Below, piece after piece: positions 28,907-37,366 of a stretch of 64,000 nucleotides of DNA; position 1 is the stretch's first letter, and the number at the start of each line of letters is the position of its first letter. The DNA is from Rhodoferax sp. Its GTDB lineage: Bacteria > Pseudomonadota > Gammaproteobacteria > Burkholderiales > Burkholderiaceae_C. The notes under the pieces were generated by a model, which had not been told where the DNA came from, searched no databases, and was given only the letters and a program-made list of their open reading frames with translations. The stretch covers positions 62,001 to 126,000 of the forward strand of contig NZ_JAUSLE010000063.1 in assembly GCF_030646845.1 (NCBI RefSeq), written 5' to 3'. Made by a program: the position numbers and the translations under genes.

Positions 28907-30703
28907 TCAACTGGTACGCAGGACGATCCGTGCGTGCTCGTTGATGCCGATCACACTGAAGAACACGGCCACCAGACGCGGTACATCGCGAAACTGCACA
29001 TGGCAACCCTCGGACTCGCGCACAGCCACCCAGTTCAGGATGCTTCCCGCCGCCGAAAAATCGACACGAATCAGCCGGGAACAAGAAATAACGAGGCGAT
29101 CAGCCCCCTTCAATCCGGCCTGCAGTTTGTCCAGTGCCTCTGCCGCATCACCCAGGACTTCACCAGTCAACTCCACCATGACAGCGGGCAAGGTGTCCAG
29201 CCCCATTGGCGCGGTGAGCGCCTGACTCAAGTCGCCCAGCGGGCCAGGCGCCACATCGCCCGACAGGGCTTGGGCAACTTCAAGGGACCTCGTTGGATCC
29301 ACATGTTCGTGGACAAAACCACACTGGGCGTCGGCCCAGGGGGGGGGCGACACTTCGTAGATCACGCAATAATCCAGCGCCGCCAATTCAAACTCATCCT
29401 GCAGACGCATGATCCGCAAGGCGTCGAGGCGAAGTCGCCACCAGAATGAATCAACCCGTTTGTCACCCGCTGGGGTGCACGACCTCAAGGTCTTCTCAAG
29501 AACGTCGGCCCCGGCAAAATGAAGTTGCACGAGCTGCCTGCACCATCCGGCAAACAAGTCCGCCAACGCCCTCGCCGCATCAGGCGCGATGCTGTCCAGC
29601 CGGCTCCAGTTCAGGTGCCAGGGCGCTGCAGCACGCGACAAGCTGGCCTGCAAGGCTTGCACTGCCTGAAGGTCAAGCACTGCAGGACATTCCCAAGCGG
29701 CCTGGCGTCTTTGCGCCGGCGCAGCGCCCTGATCCCGAGTTGATGCCGCCGACCTGCGCCCCAGCAAATCGGGGGTTGAGAACCACGCCGGTGCCGAGCG
29801 CCCGAAGCGTTCAGCGTAATCGAGGGCGACCCGATCGAAACTCGCCTGCTGCCCGGTCGCACGATACAGGTCGAACAAGGCGGCGGCCCAGCCGTCGGCC
29901 GAATCTGGATGGACGTTGTGCGCATGCAGCGCAGCCAGAAGACCGGCCTCAGCACCCGCATCATCGCCATTGGCGAAACGGATGGCCGCCTCTTCCAGTT
30001 CGGCGTCGGCCAGGTTATCGCCCAACTCGACCGTCAATATTTTGGATGTCGAAAATTCACTGATCCCAGCGTCAAAATTCCTGCTTCCCTGGTTCTTGAA
30101 TGACATCATCTGCGGCGGAGCACCCGACAGCCCGGAGTCGGCCGGCGCGGCCAGACCCATTTGGGTGGATTCGTAATCAGCCCCTGGTCCCGAGTCGAAA
30201 GCCGGGTCCAACTCGGATGCTTGGGTAGACGCAAAGATACTGGTTCTTTCTCTCGGTGCGACGCTCATCGATGCACTGTCATCAGCCATCCCGGACGAAC
30301 TGGCTGCTACGGGAAAGTTGCCCCCCTGAACCGACACTCCGTCCTGCTTGCCCTTCCACCACTGCCTGGACATCTGTGCTTCAATTTCATCGATCTTCTT
30401 GAGCGTCATGGCCCGCTCATCCTGGTTGGAGGCGATGCTGCTCTGAAAGAAAGACGGACGGCCCGCAACGTCGGGGCTGAGCGACGGTCCGTTGCGACGC
30501 AATTTGCGCAGATGGTCAAATTCGCGCCGACGCACAAAGTCGTTTTGCCGCTTGCGCTCAATCATCTCCTTGAGCGCCAATTTGCTATAGCCGCTTTCCT
30601 GTTCTGGCTCCGGCGTGTCCAGCTCCGACCAGTCTTTCGTCGGGTTACGGACGAACCTGGCCATCTTGGACAGCAAACCGGAGTTAATGTCTTTGGTTGC
30701 CAT
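28907..30703 (-). CDS. STAS-domain protein of unknown function, 598 aa
   Basis: I recognise only the C-terminal part. Residues about 505-598 resemble a STAS (anti-sigma-factor antagonist) domain, with a strand-helix pattern LVISCSRLIRVDFSAAGSIL and FRDVPRLVAVFFSVIG. The first 60 residues are basic and Trp/Arg-rich (ATKDINSGLLSKMARFVRNP). The middle is low-complexity, then a helical region (about 260-450) that may be TPR-like. No signal peptide or membrane helix. ATG at 30703 is preferred to the longer frame, which overlaps dksA. It lies between dksA and hslV. No partner kinase or phosphatase of a STAS switch is adjacent. Confidence 0.7.
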   Translation of the reverse strand: MATKDINSGLLSKMARFVRNPTKDWSELDTPEPEQESGYSKLALKEMIERKRQNDFVRRREFDHLRKLRRNGPSLSPDVAGRPSFFQSSIASNQDERAMTLKKIDEIEAQMSRQWWKGKQDGVSVQGGNFPVAASSSGMADDSASMSVAPRERTSIFASTQASELDPAFDSGPGADYESTQMGLAAPADSGLSGAPPQMMSFKNQGSRNFDAGISEFSTSKILTVELGDNLADAELEEAAIRFANGDDAGAEAGLLAALHAHNVHPDSADGWAAALFDLYRATGQQASFDRVALDYAERFGRSAPAWFSTPDLLGRRSAASTRDQGAAPAQRRQAAWECPAVLDLQAVQALQASLSRAAAPWHLNWSRLDSIAPDAARALADLFAGWCRQLVQLHFAGADVLEKTLRSCTPAGDKRVDSFWWRLRLDALRIMRLQDEFELAALDYCVIYEVSPPPWADAQCGFVHEHVDPTRSLEVAQALSGDVAPGPLGDLSQALTAPMGLDTLPAVMVELTGEVLGDAAEALDKLQAGLKGADRLVISCSRLIRVDFSAAGSILNWVAVRESEGCHVQFRDVPRLVAVFFSVIGINEHARIVLRTS

Positions 30704-30744
30704 GAGACGCAGACGCAGTGGAGGTGATCGAGGACCGTCTGACG

Positions 30745-32052
30745 TCAATCGCCAAACATCTTCTGTTTGAGTTCGCGCCGCTGCTGGGCTTCAAGAGACA
30801 AATTCGCCGTTGGGCGGGCGAGCAAACGTCCGACTCCGATCGGCTCACCCGTTTCATCGCAATAGCCGTAATCGCCCGCGTCTATGCGAACGATCGACTG
30901 CTCGATTTTCTTCAGCAGTTTGCGCTCCCGGTCCCGGGTACGCAACTCAAGTGCGTGCTCTTCCTCGATGGTGGCCCGATCGGCAGGGTCTGGCACCACG
31001 ACCGTGTCTTCACGCAGATGCTCCGTCGTCTCGCCCGCGTTGCTCAGGATCTCCTGCTTCAGCAACGACAGCTTGCGGCGAAAAAACGCCATCTGGGTAT
31101 CGTTCATGTACTCATCGTCTGGCATCGCAATCAATTCCGCATCCGTCAATTGCTCAACCGGCTTTGTCTTCCAGTTGTTGGCAAGTTTGGGATCCTTCTT
31201 GATGGCCGAAGCAAGGGGAGGAACGATCAACGGGGACGACGCGGTCTGCATGAAACTGGCTTTGGCAGCAGTGGATGCCACCGACTGTGCCATGGAGGGA
31301 ACCGTCAATTGCGCCAGCCGTGAGGAAGGGCGCCCTGCTCGGGCGGGTCCTGATGCGACCGCGACTGGCGCTGCCGCCACCGGCTGGGCAGATACGGCCG
31401 CCTTCGCCATGGTACCGGGCGTCACGGAATGAGTTACTTTGGCTTTAGGCGCCACCACCTCGGGTTTACCGGCTTTCGCGATCATCGTTTTCACTGAATC
31501 CTTTACTTTCACTGTTGCTTTGGCTGTCGGCTTGACCGCTTTGACCGTCGGCTTGACTGCCTTGACTGGGGCCGCCTTGACGGTGGCCTTGGCTACGGGT
31601 TTGACTTCCTTGCCCCGAACCGGGGCCTTCACCACGGCCTTGGCCGGTGCGGCCTTCTTGACCGACGCTTTAACCACGGCCCTTGCCGCTGATTTGGGAG
31701 CCGCCTTCGCCACGGGTTTGGCTTTTTTCTCAGCCGGTTTCGATTTGGCCTTGGCCACCGGCTTGACAACGGCTTTGACGGCAGGCTTGGCCTTGACGAC
31801 CGCCTTGACCGCTTTGGACGCCGCTTTGGCTTTACCGGGTTGAGCTTTCACTTCTTGCCTCCTCGCAGAATTTGCCTGCGCATGTGTCTCGCTGGCCGAC
31901 GCGTCCCTGCTGGATGGAGCGCGGTCCGACGCCTTTGAGCTTATACCCTCATTGCGAGCTTTTGAAGGCTTGCTTTGCGCTATTTCACTGGCGCGCGAGT
32001 TTACAGGTTTACCCACAGCGAAACCCATCAGTTGCAAAATCGAGACAATCAT
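30745..32052 (-). CDS. dksA: DksA/TraR-type RNA polymerase-binding protein with long Lys/Ala-rich N-terminus, 435 aa
   Basis: The last 145 residues match DksA, which binds the RNA polymerase secondary channel with ppGpp. They include the coiled-coil, the tip sequence DPADRATIEEEHALEL retaining the functional Asp/Asp/Ala positions, and ARPTANLSLEAQQRRELKQ. The zinc finger keeps only the first of four cysteines: GYCDETG replaces the CxxC and SLEA replaces the second CxxC. Residues about 60-230 are repeats of K-A-V/A-P type, like histone-H1 tails, so the protein is nearly three times normal DksA length. A GGAAG site precedes the ATG at 32052. It lies 31 bp downstream of a CobW-family gene. Confidence 0.85.
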   Translation of the reverse strand: MIVSILQLMGFAVGKPVNSRASEIAQSKPSKARNEGISSKASDRAPSSRDASASETHAQANSARRQEVKAQPGKAKAASKAVKAVVKAKPAVKAVVKPVAKAKSKPAEKKAKPVAKAAPKSAARAVVKASVKKAAPAKAVVKAPVRGKEVKPVAKATVKAAPVKAVKPTVKAVKPTAKATVKVKDSVKTMIAKAGKPEVVAPKAKVTHSVTPGTMAKAAVSAQPVAAAPVAVASGPARAGRPSSRLAQLTVPSMAQSVASTAAKASFMQTASSPLIVPPLASAIKKDPKLANNWKTKPVEQLTDAELIAMPDDEYMNDTQMAFFRRKLSLLKQEILSNAGETTEHLREDTVVVPDPADRATIEEEHALELRTRDRERKLLKKIEQSIVRIDAGDYGYCDETGEPIGVGRLLARPTANLSLEAQQRRELKQKMFGD

Positions 32053-32083
32053 TTGGCTTCCAGCCTATAAATATAGTTTCAGA

Positions 32084-33142
32084 CTAAACAAGGCTTTGTT
32101 CCATACCCTGCAAGAAGATGTCCTTCGGCAGGTCAATGCCGATGAAGACCATTTTGCTGGACCGCTGCTCACCTTCCGCCCAGGCCGGCCCGAGATCACT
32201 TCCCATCAACTGGTGCACGCCCTGGAAGATCACCTTGCGGTCAGTGCCTTTCATGTGAAGCACACCTTTGTAACGCAACATCCGCGGGCCATAGATATTG
32301 ACAATAGCGCCCAGGAAGTCCTCCAGCTTGGCGGGGTCAAAGGCGCGATCCGATTTGAAGACGAAACTCTTGACATCGTCGTCATGGTGATGGTGATGGC
32401 CGCCGCCTGCGCTGTGAGACGGATGATCGCAATGCTCGCCAGGCGCATGATCGTGGTGCTCGTGCCCTTCGTGGGCCTGCTCCTCCTCCCTGAGAAAATC
32501 AGGATCAATATCAAGCTTCGCATTGAGATTGAACCCGCGCAGGTCAAACACCTCGTTCAAGGCGACTTCACCAAAATGCACCGCTTTTTGCGGCGCACGC
32601 GGGTTCATGTGTTTCAGGCGATGCATCAGCGCCTCCACCTCATCGCCCGGCACCAAGTCGGTCTTGCTGATGAATATCTGGTCAGCAAAGCCAACCTGAC
32701 GGCGCGCTTCCTGGCGTTCATTCAATTGCGTCGCGGCATGTTTGGCGTCCACCAGCGTCAGGATCGAGTCCAGCAGGTAGCTTTCCGCAATTTCATCGTC
32801 CATGAAAAAGGTCTGGGCCACCGGACCGGGGTCGGCCAGGCCGGTGGTCTCGATCACGACCCGGTCAAAGTCGAGCTCACCCTTGCGTTTTTTCTCCGCC
32901 AGGTCGCGCAGCGTGGCACGCAGGTCCTCGCGGATGGTGCAGCAAATACAGCCATTGCTCATCTGGATGATCTGCTCCTGGGTGTCTGACACCAGGATGT
33001 CGCTGTCGATATTTTCTTCGCCAAACTCGTTTTCGATCACGGCGATTTTCTGGCCGTGCGCTTCTTCAAGCACCCGTTTGAGGAGTGTTGTCTTGCCTGA
33101 GCCCAGAAAGCCCGTCAGGATGGTTGCAGGAATGAGACTCAT
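32084..33142 (-). CDS. CobW/COG0523-family GTPase, putative metallochaperone, 352 aa
   Basis: G3E-class GTPase. It has the P-loop ILTGFLGSGKTTLLKR, the metal-binding GCICCTIRED (CxCC) motif, TTGLADPGP and SKTDLVPGDE for guanine recognition. A His-rich stretch (about residues 215-255, with GHHHHHDDD) should bind zinc or another metal, and the CobW C-terminal domain follows. COG0523 proteins of this type insert or supply zinc, so a zinc role is likely. ATG at 33142 is chosen over a TTG 12 bp upstream. It is transcribed with dksA, whose protein has lost zinc ligands. No Zur-type box is visible upstream. Confidence 0.88.
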   Translation of the reverse strand: MSLIPATILTGFLGSGKTTLLKRVLEEAHGQKIAVIENEFGEENIDSDILVSDTQEQIIQMSNGCICCTIREDLRATLRDLAEKKRKGELDFDRVVIETTGLADPGPVAQTFFMDDEIAESYLLDSILTLVDAKHAATQLNERQEARRQVGFADQIFISKTDLVPGDEVEALMHRLKHMNPRAPQKAVHFGEVALNEVFDLRGFNLNAKLDIDPDFLREEEQAHEGHEHHDHAPGEHCDHPSHSAGGGHHHHHDDDVKSFVFKSDRAFDPAKLEDFLGAIVNIYGPRMLRYKGVLHMKGTDRKVIFQGVHQLMGSDLGPAWAEGEQRSSKMVFIGIDLPKDIFLQGMEQSLV

Positions 33143-33202
33143 CGTTTTTTTCAATGGGTTGACGTCAGAAGCAGGGGAGTGTAGCGGTCAATTGCTTTGG
33201 GG

Positions 33203-34384
33203 TTATTTGCGCAAGACCACCAGGCCCTTGAGGTATTCCCCTTCCGGGAAATTGATCGTCATCGGGTGATCCGGCGCGCCACCCATGCGCTCGGAGATAT
33301 AGCCGTCCACCTGGGCGTCGATGCCGGCCGAGGCCACGATTTTGTGAAACAGGTCGGCGCTGATGCCGCCCGAGCAGGAATAGGTGAACAGCACGCCCCC
33401 CGGTGCCAGTATCTTGAAGGCCAGGCGGTTAATGTCTTTGTAGGCACGCGCCGCCCGCTCGGCATGCGCCACAGTGGGCGCAAACTTCGGTGGGTCCAGA
33501 ACGATGGCATCAAAGGTCCTGCCCTCAGCGCCAAACTGGCGCAAGGAAGCATTCACATCCGCATCCATGAACGTGGCACAACTCGCCTCAAAACCGTTCA
33601 GGGCCACATTGGCTGCGGCCTTTTCAAGGGCCGGGCCGGAGGAATCAATCGAGGTGACGTGGGTCGCACCACCCGTCAACGCGGCCACTGTGAAGCCCCC
33701 GGTGTAGCAATAGCAGTTGAGAACGCGCTCGAACTTCAGCCGGCGGCTGTAGTCGGCGAATTTCCTGCGGCTGTCACGCTGGTCGAGGTAAAACCCGGTC
33801 TTGTGCCCGGTGGCGATGTTGACGGCCAGGCGCCAGTCATGCTCGCGCAAGACGAGATCCACCGGACCTTCACCGCGCAGCCAGCCACTGACCTCGGGCA
33901 AACCCTCCAGCGCCCGGCCACTGGCGTCCGAGCGCTCATACAGCTTGGTCAGGCCCGTGGCATCAAGCAGGGCGTCCGCCAGCACCTCTTTCCAGCGTTC
34001 GGCGCCACTGGAGAGAAACTGCGCCACCAGCGTCTCGCCATAGCGGTCCACGATCAGGCCCGGCAAGCCGTCAGACTCGCCGTGCACCAGCCGCATGCTG
34101 TCGCTTTGTATGTCAAATCGAGCTCTAGCCCTCACGGAACTTGCGACAGCAGCTATTAAAAACGTAGCATCTACGCGTTGCGACTCGTCGAAACTCCAGA
34201 CCCGAGCCCGAATTTTGGATGCGGGACTGTAGGCGGCCCAAGCCAGGAAGTTACCGTCAGAGGACTCCACCCGCACGGTTTCGCCCGCATCCGCCGCGCC
34301 CTTGGCAATGGCAGACTCAAAAATCCAGGGGTGGCGGCGCAAGAGCGAACGCTCTTTGCCAGCTCTCAATCGAATCGTTTTCAT
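33203..34384 (-). CDS. rlmI: Class I SAM-dependent rRNA methyltransferase, RlmI-like, 393 aa
   Basis: Predicted 23S rRNA cytosine-5 methyltransferase. An N-terminal PUA domain (RLRAGKERSLLRRHPWIFESAI) is followed by an EEHEE-type segment and the Rossmann domain. It contains VLNCYCYTGGFTVAALTGGA, DSSGPALEKAAANVALNG, the VLDPPKFAPT motif and TYSCSGGIS near the catalytic Cys. RlmI modifies C1962 in E. coli; the site here is inferred. ATG at 34384 is chosen because the family begins with the PUA strand. Residues about 74-92 (FLIAAVASSVRARARF) are encoded by a well-preserved 55-bp element. Confidence 0.88.
   Translation of the reverse strand: MKTIRLRAGKERSLLRRHPWIFESAIAKGAADAGETVRVESSDGNFLAWAAYSPASKIRARVWSFDESQRVDATFLIAAVASSVRARARFDIQSDSMRLVHGESDGLPGLIVDRYGETLVAQFLSSGAERWKEVLADALLDATGLTKLYERSDASGRALEGLPEVSGWLRGEGPVDLVLREHDWRLAVNIATGHKTGFYLDQRDSRRKFADYSRRLKFERVLNCYCYTGGFTVAALTGGATHVTSIDSSGPALEKAAANVALNGFEASCATFMDADVNASLRQFGAEGRTFDAIVLDPPKFAPTVAHAERAARAYKDINRLAFKILAPGGVLFTYSCSGGISADLFHKIVASAGIDAQVDGYISERMGGAPDHPMTINFPEGEYLKGLVVLRK
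34112..34168 (-). repeat. Dispersed 55-bp element, copy in rlmI
   Basis: One of the best copies: the minus strand starts GCTACGTTTTTAATAGCTGC, then TGTCGCAAG, and ends GAGGGCTAGAGCTCGATTTG. In frame with the methyltransferase. Confidence 0.75.
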
Positions 34385-34437
34385 GGGCCAATTGTGAGGC
34401 TTTTGCACTCACGCCCGGACCGGGGCTCAGCGTGCCA

Positions 34438-34749
34438 TCAATAGGTGACGGCCATCGCCGGTACGTCGACCCGAATCATGGGCTTGGCGAGCGCCGCATG
34501 GACGGCCCTGACGTAATCGGCCGCCCATTTTTCGTCCTCGAACAAAGCGGCGCCTGCGGCCTGTGTCACCAGCAGCACTTTGTCTGCTGTCAATACCTTG
34601 CCGCTGGCACGCAGCGGTTCGCAGTCAAGTTCGGTGAACTGGGTGTCAAGCCAGGCGCGGGCAACGTCGGGCGGCATCGGTGGCGCCTCTCCCACATTGA
34701 AGTGGAATTCAACCCCTTTATCCAGAAAAACAAGTATTTGACTGCGCAT
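34438..34749 (-). CDS. Hypothetical protein, 103 aa
   Basis: Not recognised. A small soluble alpha/beta protein (starts MRSQILVFLDKGVEFHFNV, ends MIRVDVPAMAVTY) with no signal, membrane segment or obvious metal site. It is co-directional with xerC (34 bp) and the methyltransferase, so possibly an operon member. Normal codon use and a reasonable start context support it as real. Confidence 0.6.
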   Translation of the reverse strand: MRSQILVFLDKGVEFHFNVGEAPPMPPDVARAWLDTQFTELDCEPLRASGKVLTADKVLLVTQAAGAALFEDEKWAADYVRAVHAALAKPMIRVDVPAMAVTY

Positions 34750-34783
34750 GAATAGCCTTTCTTTCGATAAGCATCAGTGTGCC

Positions 34784-35722
34784 TTATTTCTGACCGGCGA
34801 CCTTGATTCTGGCTCGGGGGTGCGCGGCATCGTAAGCCTTGGCCAGGTGCTGAAAATCCAGCCGCGTGTAAACCTGCGTCGTGGTGATGTTGGCGTGGCC
34901 CAGCAACTCCTGCACCGCACGCAAATCGCTGCTGGATTGCAGCAGGTGACTGGCAAACGAATGGCGCAACATGTGGGGGTGCACGGGCGTGGTCAGCCCC
35001 GCTTGCAGGCTGCGCCGCTTCAGGCGCTGCCAGATGGACTGGGCCGTCAGGCGTGTGCCGTTGCGCCCGATAAAAAGTGCCATCTGCTCCGCTTGGCCCC
35101 CCGCCGAGTCACGCAACGCGAGCCAGCGCTGCAAGGCCTCCACCGCCTTGCGGCCCACCGGCACGGTGCGCCGCTTGCCGCCCTTGCCCAGCACATGGGC
35201 CTCCGCGCCCTGCACATCGACCCAGCCGCGTGCAGTGGCGCTGGCCATGGCGTCCAGCCCGGTCAATTCGCCGACGCGCAAGCCACTGCCGTAGAGCAGT
35301 TCGACGATGGCCGCGTCGCGCGCCTCCAGCCACGGCTCGTTGTCCTCACTGGCGAAACTGGCCAGCTGCACGGAGTCGTCCACACTCAGGGCTTTCGGCA
35401 GGGGCTTGCCCGCCTTGGGCGCCCGCACATCCTGCACCGGGTTGCTGGCCACCATTCCTTCGCGGCCCAGCCAGGCGTAAAAACCACGCCAGCCTGACAG
35501 AATCAGCGCAATGCCACGGCCGCTGCGCCCGCCACCACCATGCATCTGTGCGACCCAGCGGCGGATGTGGGTGTTCTGGACCTGGTCGAGTTCGACCTTC
35601 GCCTGCTCCGCGTAGCCGCACAATTTCTGGAGATCAAGGGTGTACAGCTCAACCGTACGCTGGGCCAGCCGCTTCTCGACACGTACGTGCTCAAGGTAAC
35701 GCTGGACCAGATCCTCCACCAC
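34784..35722 (-). CDS. xerC: Tyrosine recombinase XerC, 312 aa
   Basis: Site-specific recombinase that resolves chromosome dimers at dif with XerD. The SAM-like N-terminal domain is followed by the catalytic domain with the conserved Arg in LLYGSGLRVGELTGLD, the Lys-containing beta hairpin, HPHMLRHSFASHLLQ (His-x-x-Arg) and the GHANITTTQVYTRLD motif with the nucleophilic Tyr. GTG at 35722 gives normal length; the longer open frame (to 35956) is shadow sequence of the upstream gene. The DUF484 stop sits 3 bp upstream, the usual xerC neighbour. Confidence 0.93.
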   Translation of the reverse strand: MVEDLVQRYLEHVRVEKRLAQRTVELYTLDLQKLCGYAEQAKVELDQVQNTHIRRWVAQMHGGGGRSGRGIALILSGWRGFYAWLGREGMVASNPVQDVRAPKAGKPLPKALSVDDSVQLASFASEDNEPWLEARDAAIVELLYGSGLRVGELTGLDAMASATARGWVDVQGAEAHVLGKGGKRRTVPVGRKAVEALQRWLALRDSAGGQAEQMALFIGRNGTRLTAQSIWQRLKRRSLQAGLTTPVHPHMLRHSFASHLLQSSSDLRAVQELLGHANITTTQVYTRLDFQHLAKAYDAAHPRARIKVAGQK

Positions 35723-35724
35723 GT

Positions 35725-36411
35725 TTACCTCAGGCGCGACAGGGCGGCGCTGGCCAGTTCGGCAATGCGCTCCAGAAAATCGGTGCCCATGGCGCTGTTG
35801 AAGCGCTGCGCGTCGGGCGATGCCAGCACCAGCAGCCCGAACGCAGGGGTCGTGCTGCCGGCCGGCCCGGTGCGCAGGGGCAGAATCGCCAGCGACGTGG
35901 CCGCCTGGGGATCGGGCAACCAGCTGACCGCCTCGAACCCGGTGTTCACACCACAAAACGGCTCCATCAGCGAGGAGGCGAACAGTTTGGCATCGTCACT
36001 TGCACCATGGGCAAAGTCGGCGTGGGCAAACTGCGGCGCCACGCCCCATACCTTGATGCCGACCTGGGGGACCAAGAACTGCTCGGCAATCTCGCCGGCA
36101 ATCTGACCCGGCAGGTCCAGCGGATCGGCCACCAGGAACAGGCTGCGCGCCCACCGCAGTAGCTTGTCGGACAGCAGGACATTCTCATTGCCATTGCGAA
36201 TCATGTCCATGATCCGGTGCTCCAGCACCTTGATCTTCTCGCGCAGCATGCCGGCCTGACGCTCCTGCAGACTGACGGCGCGATTGCTGTGCGGACTGGT
36301 GAGTTGCACCGCGGCCAGCAACTCGGCGTGGCGCTCAAAAAAATCGGGCGTATTGGCTAGGTAGTTGGCAATGTCGTCTTCGGTGATGGGGTTGGTGAAT
36401 GGGGTAGTCAT
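35725..36411 (-). CDS. DUF484 family protein (GAF-like), 228 aa
   Basis: Conserved protein that in many proteobacteria lies between dapF and xerC, as here. It starts [33 protein letters not shown], then a coiled-coil region ([15 protein letters not shown]) and a GAF-type fold ending [17 protein letters not shown]. Function is not established; the linkage suggests cell-wall or recombination housekeeping. The ATG overlaps the dapF stop (ATGA). Confidence 0.87.
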   Translation of the reverse strand: MTTPFTNPITEDDIANYLANTPDFFERHAELLAAVQLTSPHSNRAVSLQERQAGMLREKIKVLEHRIMDMIRNGNENVLLSDKLLRWARSLFLVADPLDLPGQIAGEIAEQFLVPQVGIKVWGVAPQFAHADFAHGASDDAKLFASSLMEPFCGVNTGFEAVSWLPDPQAATSLAILPLRTGPAGSTTPAFGLLVLASPDAQRFNSAMGTDFLERIAELASAALSRLR

Positions 36412-37283
36412 AGGTTGTCGGGTAGGTCAATCTCGCCGTGAAAAACAGTCGTTGCCGGGCCGGTCATCAGCACCGGCGATGTCGCGCCAGCCCAGGAAAT
36501 GGTCAAGGTGCCGCCGCGCGTCTGGACATCCACCGTGCTGTCCAGCAGCCCGAGCCGGATGCCGGCCACCACGGCCGCGCACGCGCCAGAGCCGCAGGCC
36601 AGGGTTTCGCCCGCGCCGCGCTCAAACACCCGCAGCCGAATGTGGCCGCGGTCCACGACCTGCATGAACCCGGCATTCACGCGCCGGGGGAAACAGGGGT
36701 GACGTTCAATCAGCGGGCCCTGCGCCAGCACCGGGGCCGTCTCCACATCGTCCACCACCTGCACCGCGTGCGGATTGCCCATTGACAAGACCGCTACAAA
36801 AACAGTAGCTGCTTGCGCAGTATCCACGAGGGCTAGAGGCCATTTTTGCCAAGTGCCCGAGGTTTGGGGCTGCAGACCGGTCGCCTCAAACGGGATGTCA
36901 GCCAGCTCGAACACCGGGGCGCCCATGTTGACGGTCACCCGGCCGTCGGCGTTGAGTTGGGGCTCAATCACGCCGCCCAGCGTCCGCACCCGGATGGCGT
37001 CCTTGCCGGTCAGGCCCTGATCCCGCACATAACGGGCAAAGCAGCGCGCGCCGTTGCCGCACTGCTCCACCTCGGCGCCATCGGCGTTGTGGATCACATA
37101 CTCGAAGTCGATGCCCGGCCCGGGGGACGGCCGCACCGTCAAGATCTGGTCAGCGCCAACGCCAAAGTGACGGTCGGCCAGCCGGCGGTACTGCGCAGCC
37201 GACAGGCCCAGCCGCCCGCGCGTCTCGTCAAGCACCACGAAGTCGTTGCCGGCACCCTGCATTTTGGTGAATGGAATTCGCAT
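36408..37283 (-). CDS. dapF: Diaminopimelate epimerase, 291 aa
   Basis: Converts LL- to meso-diaminopimelate for lysine and peptidoglycan synthesis. The two catalytic Cys motifs, EQCGNGARC and [11 protein letters not shown], and the start [16 protein letters not shown] are all present. A 55-bp element copy lies in frame but antisense to the gene at about residues 146-163 ([18 protein letters not shown]), between the two domains, and the enzyme still appears complete. The meso-DAP produced would supply the MurE reaction encoded elsewhere in the window. Confidence 0.96.
   Translation of the reverse strand: MRIPFTKMQGAGNDFVVLDETRGRLGLSAAQYRRLADRHFGVGADQILTVRPSPGPGIDFEYVIHNADGAEVEQCGNGARCFARYVRDQGLTGKDAIRVRTLGGVIEPQLNADGRVTVNMGAPVFELADIPFEATGLQPQTSGTWQKWPLALVDTAQAATVFVAVLSMGNPHAVQVVDDVETAPVLAQGPLIERHPCFPRRVNAGFMQVVDRGHIRLRVFERGAGETLACGSGACAAVVAGIRLGLLDSTVDVQTRGGTLTISWAGATSPVLMTGPATTVFHGEIDLPDNL
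36793..36848 (+). repeat. Dispersed 55-bp element, copy in dapF
   Basis: Near-complete: GCTACAAAAACAGTAGCTGC then TTGCGCAGTATCC and GAGGGCTAGAGGCCATTTTT. Lies antisense to dapF and keeps its frame open. Confidence 0.8.
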
Positions 37284-37366
37284 GCGGGAATTATCCCTGT
37301 TCGCTGGCGGGGTGTCTCACCTCAAGGCAGTGGGGGCAGAAACCCAATTCAATGCAAAATAAACCC

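Noticed and set aside
33143..33202. Zinc-uptake regulator (Zur) box upstream of the CobW gene
   Set aside because: Searched for an AT-rich GTTATNNNATAAC-type dyad here; none was found.
35723..35956. N-terminal extension of xerC
   Set aside because: Lies inside the DUF484 gene and reads as out-of-frame sequence; GTG 35722 gives standard length.
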